From: Timema cristinae
Lineage: Eukaryota > Arthropoda > Insecta > Phasmatodea > Timematidae
DNA length: 64,000 nucleotides
Reading direction: 5' to 3'
Assembly (NCBI GenBank): GCA_039000515.1
Contig: JBCFYV010009882.1
Coordinates: 106,534,821-106,598,820, forward strand
The translations under genes were made by a program, and so were the position numbers. The number at the start of each line of letters is the position of its first letter. The stretch's first letter is position 1. Of this stretch, positions 1 through 9,849 are shown one piece after another. A model generated the notes under the pieces. That model was not told where the DNA came from and searched no databases. It saw only the letters and a program-made list of their open reading frames with translations.

Positions 1-121
1 CTGCATTAAAAAATGAATATATATATATATATAAAAATAAAGGAAACTATGTACTGATGTGTATTTTGCCAAGATTACTTTTTACATTTCTCCTGGAGGA
101 ATTGTAGAAAATCCTTGAAAA

Positions 122-1425
122 CTACTGAAAATATCCTGGAAAAAATTTCATGATTTTGTGTAGGAACCCTTTATCAAGTTCAGAGGCTTGTATTGATATG
201 TGTATATCCTTCCATAAATTATACAAAGTTGTTTCTTCTTGTTCACCAGTCCACACATCCCCTTCGTTATTTTTGAATGCCTGTACTTTTATATGACCAA
301 TGAAGTTTTCCAAAAACTGTACGTGTTCATTAAAATTACTTATACTAGCACACACTGGCCTTGTGTCATGTGTCATGACAGGAAGGTTATCTGTATTTAT
401 TTTGTTAGTCAAGTGCATTAGAGTCCCATGGAACAAGCCCACATTTTCTAAACCCATTATGAAGCACATCTGGTGTAATTCGCTCCTTCATCGCTACATT
501 CAAAAGTGGCACAAAGTTGGGTAGAATTTTGGAATAGTGCTACTAGAACTATCCCATTGGTTGAACAAAATTAGCCAAGATGCAGGGATAGATGAGAGGT
601 ATGTCCACCTACAAACAAAATGACAGGTATTTCAATGTTCTGTTTCACTATCCATGGATGGAAAATATTTGTTATGTACTTGTAAAAAGTTTCACCTGTC
701 ATCCACTTTCTGAATTATCGATTGCCCAGTCTTGAGGTATGCATTCTGCTAATATATTTGGTATTCTCACATATCTAAAGATTAACATTGGAGGTGCGGT
801 GAGCCAGCTGCATTTCCGTTCACCAAAACAGTAAGACAATCTTTTTTGTCGTTATTTGAACTTTGATAATAGACTTGTTTCCCTTTGCAGCCAACACACG
901 ATTCCCTTTTGGGTTAAAGAAAAGAAAAGCTAACTCATCAGCACTAAAAACTCTCATTGGATCCTGTACAATTTCACTCAAATTGTTTTCTTCCAAATAT
1001 ACATGAACTTCATCAAACCAATTTCTTAATTGTATTTATGTAATATTATGACGACTGATAGTCAAATTTTGTGATACCCTTTCACTAATTTCAGAATATG
1101 TACGTTTAAAACCATCATACCACTTCCTACCTGGCATCAGAGTATTACATTTTGAGTCCTTATTCAGCTATTTTGCAAGTATGCTAACACTTCTTAGAAA
1201 TATTTCTTTTGTAATTGGAAAATCAGCCTTAGCCATTTTCAACACCCAATCAACAAGACGCTCTTCTTCAATGTCAGTAAATATGGTTTCTGGGCCCATT
1301 TTTCTACTAACAGGGTTTTTTCCTTTCACCTTGTACATGAGTGTAACTCTTGGTACTATAAATATCTTTGCAGCAGTAGCGATTGGAGAACCAATTGCTA
1401 GATGCGTGCTCTCTTTGGGGTATTG
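122..1425 (-). pseudogene. Decayed pogo/Tigger-type DDE transposase
   Basis: Read on the minus strand from about 1425 down to 122, this resembles pogo/jerky-like transposases. The N-terminal psq helix-turn-helix comes first (AKIFIVPRVTL around 1370-1340), then a CENP-B-type block (EERLVDWVLKMA), then the DDE core. The first catalytic motif is present as FSADELAFLFFNPKG. The second, normally VDGHTSH, reads VGGHTSH near 605, so the acidic residue is lost. Near 500-420 a conserved C-terminal motif (NGFRKCGLVPW) appears in another frame, after a deletion of the usual linker. The 115-aa open stretch 122-469 looks like the tail. Several stops and frameshifts mean it cannot be functional. Family placement rests on recognised motifs, not on a search. 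Confidence 0.8.
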
Positions 1426-1767
1426 AAGTATCTTTTTTAGATATAAATAAACTAAATAGCTACTTTAATTAAAATGACTAGGCCTAGATATTGGACTCTC
1501 TATTGATTCTAACTCTTGGGTGGACCAATAATTGTCACAACAACAATGAATGTAACTTAGCAATTTTAACAACTGATCTTATATATCTCTTCTAAACAAG
1601 AGTTTTACTGCTAAACTACAAACGTAAAACAATTTTGATAACTGTCAAACAATGGACCAGTGCCTAACACATTGTTGCACCAATAGATGATGACATGGGT
1701 GTCAGCAATTGGGATCTCTTTTGTTTTGATGTACCAATGCCTGACTCCCATTGTTAAAGGTTAACTA
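1426..1767. other. No gene recognised
   Basis: AT-rich sequence between the transposase relic and the MITE. It may include the 5' end of the pogo-type element, but I could not identify its terminal repeat. Confidence 0.4.
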
Positions 1768-2002
1768 CAGTAGCCCCATGGCTTCTTTGGTGCTGACTGA
1801 CAGCTCACAGCTGAGAGCTGACGGCTTTGAAAAGCTACCAGACCAAATTATGTATCCCTACGCCTAACCATATGATCTTCAAAAACATGTGTTTAGCAGC
1901 TGTCACTTCTGACAGTCAAAATTTAGGTATATACCTAAATGTCGACTGTCAGAAATCAGCTGTGAGCTGTCAGTCAGCACCAAAGAAGCCATGGGGCTAC
2001 TG
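1768..2002. mobile_element. Palindromic MITE, family 1, copy 1
   Basis: The 235-bp element has terminal inverted repeats of about 48 bp. The left end starts CAGTAGCCCCATGG and the right end finishes CCATGGGGCTACTG. It is flanked by TA on both sides (1766-1767 and 2003-2004), the target duplication of Tc1/mariner/pogo elements. It has no coding capacity; the 66-aa open frame across it is incidental. A second copy at 4978-5196 confirms that it is a mobile family. The interior also carries shorter inverted motifs around TGACAGTC and GACTGTCA. Confidence 0.88.
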
Positions 2003-2004
2003 TA

Positions 2005-2737
2005 TGATGGATTATGGTATTTTATAATACCACATATTTTATTTTAGTGTTTACTGAAAAGGTAAACTCTATAACTCTCATAAAAACCCTGAGCTTAACA
2101 AATTATTATTAAATGTAATATACTTACCTCTTAGTAGTTAAAACAAAGATAAACAAAGCAGACAAGCTGATACATTAATTCACTACTTCAAACATATTGA
2201 TTGTATTTTGATTTTCAAAGAACTTGACAAGAAGATTATTATCAAGAAACTAACAGGGTCATGCTCACAGAACATAGTTGAAAGTAGAGTTTGCTTATTT
2301 GTAGGGAAATATAAATGAAATGTCGGCTATAGGAGCACTGTCAGCTACTGGTACACCATGAGGCGCGAGTCATCTACCAGATGACCACATGAAACACAGC
2401 ACAAATAGTACTTGTTCTTACTTTTGTTTTTTTATAAAAAAAATTAATTTCACGAAAATCTTGCTAGATTATAAATTTAAAAAAACATTTTCTTGGTACT
2501 AAAAAAACATAATGAATGATATATTTAGAGCTTGTTTACTATGAGACTCATCGACGAGATGACGATCAATAGACACACGACTAGGCGTAAGTCATCCAAG
2601 AGATTATTACTCCTGTTATGACCTTGATATTCACTGCATCATGGCTGTGAGTCGACTGCCCAGCGGGGGGAAGGAGCCAAGAAGATACTAAGAGATGGAC
2701 CACACCCCACCCCTAGCAACCTAAATGGTGGGCAACT
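2005..2737. other. No gene recognised
   Basis: AT-rich sequence without convincing coding potential. The last 120 bp (about 2620-2737) is more GC-rich and runs directly into a SINE-type 3' tail, so it is probably the body of another retroposon. Confidence 0.4.
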
Positions 2738-2779
2738 ACGTCGCTTGCGTATAACCCGAACGGGTAGTAAGACGCGGTG

Positions 2780-2810
<31 letters not shown>

Positions 2811-2831
2811 TAATAATAATAATAATAATAA
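2738..2831 (+). repeat. SINE-type 3' tail with (TAC)n(TAA)n
   Basis: The conserved tail shared by SINEs of this window (CCCGAACGGGTAGTAAGAC at about 2756) is followed by tandem TAC then TAA triplets. The sequence upstream does not match the standard SINE-A body, so this is either a different SINE or LINE with the same tail, or a rearranged copy. Confidence 0.7.
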
Positions 2832-3119
2832 TTATGACGACGACTACTCATCTCTCAGATGACATGCGACCGATGGTGGGTTAATAGATAGGGAGAAATA
2901 AATATTACCCAGGGCGGAGTTCCTTTAAATGATGAGTGTGTGAGACATCAAAAATATGATTGGGATGGTTTTTAAGGTAAATTAACTTAAGTTTTTAGAC
3001 CTATTCTGTGACCTTGCAAACTTATTTCTTATTTTGGCGTGTGTACAAATTAAAGATATCAATAAAGTAGGCCTATTAGCATTTTAAATTAAAACTGTTT
3101 GACTGAGAATATTGCCGTT

Positions 3120-3345
3120 ATATTATTAGGTATTCTGTCTTAGAACAGGTCCATTCCTTTTATCAGTGAACTCAAACTGCCAATGCGCCCTGTTGTCTAC
3201 CTCCTTCATCTCCCATAATTTTCTTCTTTCCTTCAAGTCATACACTATTTAAATCATCTTTCTTACTAAGCTCCACCTTCCCTCAACCTTTACTTCTCTG
3301 ATGTTGTGCAGAAGACAGTTCCTCCTAATGATGTGTCCATTGCAG
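3120..3345 (-). pseudogene. C-terminal remnant of a LINE reverse transcriptase
   Basis: The minus-strand translation gives GHIIRRNCLLHNI, then YDLKERRKLWEMKE, then FTDKRNGPVLRQNT. This matches the order of the C-terminal end of common insect non-LTR retrotransposon ORFs (GH.LRRNCLLK ... DDLKEKRGYWKLKEE ... GPVVRQTTE). It is short, has stops and is a dead fragment. Assignment is from remembered family motifs. Confidence 0.65.
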
Positions 3346-4462
3346 TTTAATAAGAGTAACAATTAAGCCTGTAAATTAATAAACCAATAAGAACACATAA
3401 AACTGAATAAAATTAAATAAGCAAATTAATAACCATAAAACATATAAGTCACAAAAATGTCTGTTGCTAACATAATGTACCGTTATTTGCCACCACACGT
3501 GTATTTCCTTATATTTTTCTAATTTGTCAATATTTTAAAACTTATTTTTGTTTTAAATGATGTACTTCAAAGTTTGTCCACAGCATAACGCGCTGTGTCG
3601 CCATGCATGACAAAATAATACTATTTATGTCCAGTCACAATAAAACGGAAGGAAGAACATCTAACACTGTTTAAAATAAGGAATTTTGAGCTAAGGAAGA
3701 ACACTTACCTTTTTATTAAACATATTTATCCTTCTAAGAAGTTTGTTGAATATTCTTTATTTATTTTCAATGTCGGCCATGAGTTTATTCTAACGCATGC
3801 ACAGGACTCTCAAACAAGTTAGTGGCGGGTCTTGTAATTGTAAAAGAAGAAAAGAAATTGATGTAAATATTTCCAAACTAGCGTGTATTTCAATTTTGAC
3901 TGATGGAAATAAACATTTTAATTCTTTTAAGAAACATTGTTCATATTCATTGACATATAGATTAAACTTACATTTTATTTTATATTCATCCTTAGTCCAT
4001 AGCCAACATTTTATCTTTAGTTTTTTTTAAGTTTTCTCTTTGGACTTGGAAAAAAATAGAATGTTTTTAATTTGTTTCCTAGAACTGTTTTTGAAGAAGA
4101 TTGGGGTCTTCTTCCTCGGCGTTTTTTTTAAAATATGGAACCAAACCTGTGTGGCTCCCAACTAAGTTGGATTGAAAAAGTGAAAAATAGTTTATAGTGG
4201 GATATGAAGATATCCATAAAAAGTTGTGTGTCTGGGGAATAACTAGAGACTGTTTGTTTCCTTAAACTGTGGAGGAGTTGAAATTAAGAAAAGGAAACAA
4301 ATTTCAGAAATTTGTTCTGTTTTTAACACGGACATCGGTGAGATCCGCCAAATCTTCAACTTTAAATAACTTTTCCCTTTCTCTCTTTTCATCAAGAACC
4401 CAGGATTTATGTAAAATCTTTCAGAAAAGACTAAATATAGTCAGACTCTTTATCTATTCCAG
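3346..4462. other. No gene recognised
   Basis: AT-rich, many stops in all frames. Short open frames at 3797-4030 and 4269-4469 show no recognisable domain. Confidence 0.4.
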
Positions 4463-4735
4463 TAGGTGACCTGGTGGTCTAGGGGTAAGGTGTCAGACTT
4501 CTATGCTGGCGGCCGGGGTTCAATCCTCGGTCCCAGCACAGATTTATCTGATTACCAAACCCTTCCTTCACCTCTGATAAGACATCCTGTGAATGTGTGG
4601 AATGCCAGGCCTCCACCGTGGTTCGGATTCCACGTTAAACTGTAGGTCCTTCATTTCATCTCACAATCACCCTACCATTACACATTAGCGTAAGTGCGTA
4701 CAACCCAAATGGGTAGTAAGACGCGGTGCTAATAA
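4463..4735 (+). mobile_element. SINE-A, full-length copy with 14-bp target duplication
   Basis: tRNA-derived SINE of 273 bp. The head has an RNA polymerase III A-box-like stretch (TGGTCTAGGGGTAAGG at about 4474) and a B box (GGTTCAATCC at about 4518). The body runs through CCTCCACCGTGGTTCGGATT, and the end is GGTAGTAAGACGCGGTGC followed by TAA triplets. Perfect 14-bp duplications TTTATCTATTCCAG lie at 4449-4462 and 4736-4749, proving retroposition and fixing the ends. This is the reference copy for the other SINE-A entries. Confidence 0.95.
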
Positions 4736-4977
4736 TTTATCTATTCCAGAGCATTAATTAATATTTTATTTTTTTATTATGTAAGATTAGAATTGTATCT
4801 ACTCGGAATTCCATAGGTAGGATTGGGATGTGGTAACAATGAAACAATAATTATAACAACCCACAAAAGTTTCAATAAGTTTTTTTTTATTATTGTAGTT
4901 TAAATTAGAACATTTTATTCAGTGATCCATTTTATTTCAATTCATATTTTATTTTAAGTATTCCTTCAACTCTAGTA

Positions 4978-5196
4978 CAGTAGCCCCGTGGCTTCTTTGG
5001 TGCTGACTGACAGCTCACAGCATACTTCTGACGGTCAACATTGAGTTATATACCTAAATGTTGACTGTCAGAAGTGACAGCTGCTAAAAACATGTTTTTG
5101 CAGATAATATGGTTTGGCGTAGGGATACATAATTTGGTCTGGTTTTTTCCAAGTTGTGAGCTGTCAGTCAGCACCAAAGAAACCATGGGGCTACTG
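4978..5196. mobile_element. Palindromic MITE, family 1, copy 2
   Basis: This 219-bp copy has the same terminal inverted repeats as 1768-2002, starting CAGTAGCCCCGTGG and ending CCATGGGGCTACTG, with flanking TA at 4976-4977 and 5197-5198. The interior is partly rearranged relative to copy 1. No coding content. Confidence 0.88.
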
Positions 5197-5198
5197 TA

Positions 5199-5686
5199 GA
5201 TATTTACAGCACACCATTGTTGTTGGTAAGGTAGTGTCATTATCATAAACTTTTTGCATCATCCATAAAAGTTTCCCGAGCACACCCAGTGGTCTCGAAT
5301 GTTAAGAGTCATCATGCCACTATAATAGTTAGCTGAGCCAAAGGTTTTTTAATTGTTATTTTCTCCTAGTTCCTAGGAATAGCACCCAATATACATACAT
5401 CATTTTAACCATCTCGTCTTATATTTTGTTGTGTAATATAAGGAGAAAAAAGCTATGTTTTTCACAATAGTTCATATATGTTCTACGTCAACCGTGTCAT
5501 TCACTTGTCGCCATTGATCCCCACGGTCAGCAGTGCATTGCATGAACACTAGACTTACTGACCCACACACTAGACATGCTGGCCTGGCCCCCTGCTGAAC
5601 ACGCTAGTCCACACACTGGGCACACTAATCATGCTAAACTATTAATTATTTGAAAAATTATGTGTTTTAAAGACATTTATTGATTA
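5199..5686. other. No gene; short degenerate repeats
   Basis: Around 5540-5640 short variants of CACACTAGAC recur. Nothing else is recognisable. Confidence 0.4.
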
Positions 5687-6293
5687 CTAGCCCCCTTCCC
5701 CGTAAAAAAATATTGTAAAGAATCCTGTAAAACAAAGCTTCAAATCATCCATCATGTCAATATAAAAACAAAACTTTTTTTTACTTATTTTTTTTGAAAA
5801 TACAGTCCTACCATCACTGTATAGCCCCCTCCCTCCTATTTTCATCTCATTCCTCTGTAATTTTGTTTGCTCTAGGTGCGAAAGGAATTGTGTATACACC
5901 AATCAAACAAATTGTTAAAATTAAATTAATTTTTCAACTTCCTCCACTTTCATTTACTCTCCTCATTTCCCCAAATTTTATTTTAATCTTTTTTTTTTGC
6001 GTTCCTCGTCACTACATCTATTTCTCTTTCCTCACCCCCTACCCCCCACCCCCTTCACCAACCTCACTTTCCCTTCAACACCTTTTCTTTTCCAACGACT
6101 ATATAATATACTATCGACATTTTTATGAGGAATAAATTAAATTTTCAAAATAAAATATAGCCTATGTTACTCTCTGATAATGTAGCTTTATATTGGTGAA
6201 AGAATTTTTAAAATCGGTCCAGTAGTTTTTGAGTTTATCCATTACAAACAAAAAAACAAAAAATCAAATCTTTCCTCTTTATAATATTAGTAT
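5687..6293 (+). mobile_element. Dispersed repeat R1, long copy
   Basis: It starts CTAGCCCCCTTCCCCG and ends TTTATAATATTAG. A second, shorter copy at 38319-38765 is close to identical at both ends and differs by internal deletions in the pyrimidine-rich middle (5960-6085). The end region (CGGTCCAGTAGTTTTTGAGT then a run of AAAC units) resembles 3' tails of RTE-like non-LTR elements. The flanks of this copy are only imperfectly duplicated. The 71-aa and 113-aa open frames across it look incidental. Confidence 0.75.
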
Positions 6294-6480
6294 AGATTTG
6301 TTTGCCAAATTTCAAAATGGGACGCCAATGAGTTCCTATGGAAATTAAATTTTTTGTTTTATTATGAATGGGAAATTTACTAAATTTGTCGACTTACGTG
6401 TTAAAACCATAACTATAAGCCGAGTGGTTAATGTTTGAAAGTTGCTACTAATCTATTTATAATTTTTGCACTACACATAT

Positions 6481-7462
6481 GGTCAAACTTGGTTATAACA
6501 GCCTCGGCTATTTCGTAAACTCGGGTGTAGCGTCATTTTTTCAGCAATTCGGTCAAAATGTCATATATTAACGTTATAAAAACCTCGGTTTTAGTGTCAC
6601 TACCACTCGGTTGTAGCTTCAAAAACTTCTTAGATATTTTACTTAAAATTGTATTCAAATGTACGTTAATGTAAAAAAACTGAAAAAAATTGCCAATTCT
6701 CTTTTATAGCAAACTGGGAGTGTACTGGTCATACATTGCGCTGGTATAGTAATAGACTGAATGGCAAAACGAAGTTAGGGAGAGGGTTGCGTGAATCGCG
6801 GGCGCTTAAAGGTCAATATTAAGAGAGGACCAACCCTCCTTCATTGTCATTGAGATTGCAAGAACTGTTTCGTGTGGTCAAAGCCAAGATTTTTTTGTGT
6901 GTTTTATAAGTTTAACGTTAGTTTTGGTTGTCATTGTGTAGTCATTTGGTACTCATTATACTTAGGCCTAAATTTTGTATAATCATGGCAAGTTGTTCAA
7001 AAAGAAGAATTCTGTCCATTCGAGAGAAAGTACATGTCATTAGAGCATGTGAAAGTGGACAGAAAAAGGCTGATGTATGCCGTTATTTTGGATTAGTGAA
7101 GCTACTGTAGGCACAATTTTAAATAATAAAGAATTTTTTTTAAGGCATTTGAAGAAGACTGAGAAGAAATTTAAAAAAAAGTAGGAAATGCGAACATATT
7201 GATGTGAATGCAGCACTTTTGAAGTGGTTCAAACTGTGTTAAAGTTAATATATTCCTGTGAGTGTACTAATTTTGAAAGAAAAGCCTACAGAATTTAGAA
7301 AACTGTTTGGTATTGAATTTACCTGCTCCAACGGATTGCTGGGTTGTTTGATTGTTATAAAGCCCAACATTCGATTTCCTTTGCTAAAATTTGTGGTGAG
7401 GAAAAAAGCCTAGATCTAAACGTCACAGGTGATTGGGTAGCTATTATTATATTGAGGACATG
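6481..7462 (+). pseudogene. Decayed Tigger-like (pogo) element and transposase N-terminus
   Basis: About 6481-6620 has a Tigger-like terminal sequence (GGTCAAACTTGGTTATAACA). From 6984 the translation begins MASCSKRRILSIREKV and continues through a psq-type helix-turn-helix (ADVCRYFGL) with a +1 frameshift near 7097, then SEATVGTILNNKE. Further frames give IPVSVLILKEKPTEF and ISFAKICGEEKSLDL, which match in order the CENP-B/Tc5 DNA-binding region of Tigger proteins. The DDE catalytic core was not found. Multiple stops and shifts make it dead. It is a different subfamily from the relic at 122-1425. Confidence 0.78.
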
Positions 7463-9641
7463 ACCCATACAATGTGTGTAGATCAGGGAAGAATTTTGGA
7501 TATTTGAATACTTTAATGCCATGGCTTTCATGCTACCCACTTCATTAATTGAAAATGTGACAAGATTTGCAATTTGAATTCCTAATTTGTTAAGCTATGA
7601 CTAAAGAAATTCATACAATTTTTTACCGCTAGAATCATCTAATACTATTAATTGCAGCAAACTTGAGTATAATTTGTTATGATTCATAAAACTAACACAA
7701 AGAGCTAGCTGATCCATTATTACCACATCTTGTGTACCATCTAGCCACCATCAAACTATAAACGACTAATTCCCAAAGATTTCTCAAATTTAAATTTTGA
7801 TCTAAAGATCCAATAACTTTTTTATTTTATTATTAAAATGTTTGGATAAAAATATATCCAATGAATTTCTCTTCTCGTACCTGTGACACAATACAACACA
7901 CAATTTTTCTCTGAGAAGGGACATCAGGAGGGGGAAACCTCTTCGCCTCAAACTTGTCTAGGATGGGGGAAAACATCATGGTTTCAAATTTGTGCAAGTC
8001 TATTATGGTACAGGAGATTTTATTACGTTCCCCTAAAGAAAATTACATCCCAAACAGAACACATATTGTTATAGTGTATCTGCAGCGGGGCCCTTTGGTG
8101 ACCCGTTGGCCAATTCTGGTCGGCGATCGTTGATTAGCCGACCTGGCCAGGCCGACACTGACTTCACGCATCTCTGGAGGTATACTTACCACAGTTTGGG
8201 AATCACTTCTCTATAGTCTAAGGTAGAAGTTCTCAATGGGGTGCTGAGGCGCCCTATGAAGCAGCGAGAAAATATGGGGAGTTAATAAGCAAGTCTAGAT
8301 ATATAAATATTGCACTAGACAAATATTCTTGATTTCACACAAAAAATTTACACAATCCATTGGATCTTGCTCAAAACCATAAAAGTATTCCACCCATTCA
8401 CATTTGGTTCATTAGACAAACAGTAATCACCGTGGGTACTTATTGTTCACCATTCAATACATTTCTTTTGAAATGAGTGCACAAACTGTGAGAATGCAAC
8501 AGATTCAAATAAAAAAATATGACCATGTGGACTTATTCATCGTCAATTTGCTTCATTTTTGGAAGATTTAGGAAGTTCTACCTCATAATACCTTAACTTA
8601 TTACCTACCTTATTATACCTGATCTACCTTACTATACAGACGTTTGATAGCCTTCAAGTCATAAAGTTTTAAAATGTTTCTTTAAATTGCTTGACAAAAT
8701 CAATTTTTTTAAACAAAACATTTATGAATGTGCTGAGTTAAAAGAGGGACAGTAGATAATGGACCTGGCTTTCTCTATAGACATACTAGTAATCTTTTTT
8801 ACCTAATCTTGCACTTAAAGGCAAAAATCATGTTGCTGCCACATTATTTGGCAATAAAAATATTTTCAAACAAAAAATATGTATTTTGCAAAAAAATATA
8901 AAAAAATAAAACTCGTTTCATTTTGAAAGTTACCAAACTCTTGCTAAAATTACATAAATTGAAATTCGCAAAGTATACTCATCAAATACAATCGTAAGAA
9001 ACAGTTCGATTAAAGATTTTCTTATTTAAAAAGTTGGGAATCTCAGTTTTGTCATCTTCACTAGCTGTTGGTTGACATTTAAATTATTGACAAAAGATTA
9101 TAAATGAAACTAATTAAAATCCGGTGTGATTCTTAATTTAAGTGAAAATATATGGAAGTTATAACTCCAGGTTTGTACAACTATTTATCTGCAGATCGGT
9201 TTCCCAGAGTGCTATTATTTTTGCTATGTGTATATCATAAAACCACACTATAACATGACAAATTGATTTAAACTAACTCTCTAAAGGCTCTACATGCTAT
9301 CTGCTGTATTGTGCAATATTTGTGAACAGAACTTTGTCCTTGCAAGGTATTTGTAGAGTACAATTAGACAGACGGTTATTCTGTTGGAACTCTTTGGATT
9401 CTGTTTTTAAAATATATTAAATGACTAGATTGAAATCAAACACTTTGTTTAGTTTCATTGAACTGTTGATTATTGTGGTTAAATGGCTATATTACCATTT
9501 TTAAAATCTATTTTATGGCTAATTACACTTTGGTTTTTAATGGGGGCCTCAGTGTTATGAATCATATTATATTTTGAGGAAGTTTTGGAGGTGAAAATTA
9601 CTTTCTTTCTCATACTAACAAAGTTGAAACTGTAAAATATT
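7463..9641. other. No gene; possible hAT-like ends near 8.2 kb
   Basis: AT-rich. A stretch at about 8190-8215 (CAGTTTGGGAATCACTTCTC) and another at about 8226-8250 (AAGTTCTCAATGGGGTG) resemble the terminal repeats of hAT elements, but I could not pair them or find duplicated targets. No coding sequence recognised. Confidence 0.35.
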
Positions 9642-9849
9642 ATATTCTTTTGAATTGAAAAATGACTCCTCAACACAGGAATCGAACCCGGAACCTTTGG
9701 CTTAGTACGCCAATGCTCTGCCCACTGAGCCATCCAGGAACCGTCCCATGCACAGGGTCATTCTTCACTCATATCTTAAGACAGAGTCTGTGTTGGAAGT
9801 CTTGATTAGATTCCCTTGTCCAGGTGTCATTTTTCAACATAAAGAATAT
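9642..9849. repeat. Foldback repeat with a tRNA-like arm
   Basis: The arms at about 9642-9690 and 9800-9849 are imperfect inverted repeats: ATATTCTTT, then a perfect 12-bp TTGAAAAATGAC (9655-9666, complement at 9826-9837), then similar sequence. The region 9665-9750 read on the minus strand has tRNA-like A and B boxes (TGGCTCAGTGGGCAGAGC and GGTTCGATTCC) and a five-pair anticodon-type stem. Its ends do not pair as an acceptor stem and the T stem is imperfect, so it is a tRNA-derived repeat and not a tRNA gene. Confidence 0.6.

Noticed and set aside
4465..4540. tRNA gene in the SINE-A head
   Set aside because: Repeated with the same downstream body at 19290 and flanked by target duplications, so it is a SINE head.
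5794..6135. 113-aa hydrophobic ORF
   Set aside because: It falls in the pyrimidine-rich middle of repeat R1, which is partly deleted in the second copy.
8180..8260. A complete hAT MITE near 8.2 kb
   Set aside because: Two hAT-like end sequences are visible, but they do not bracket an element with a matching target duplication.
9665..9750. tRNA gene on the minus strand
   Set aside because: A and B boxes and an anticodon-like stem are present, but the acceptor ends do not pair and the T stem is imperfect. It lies inside an inverted-repeat unit, so it is a tRNA-derived repeat.
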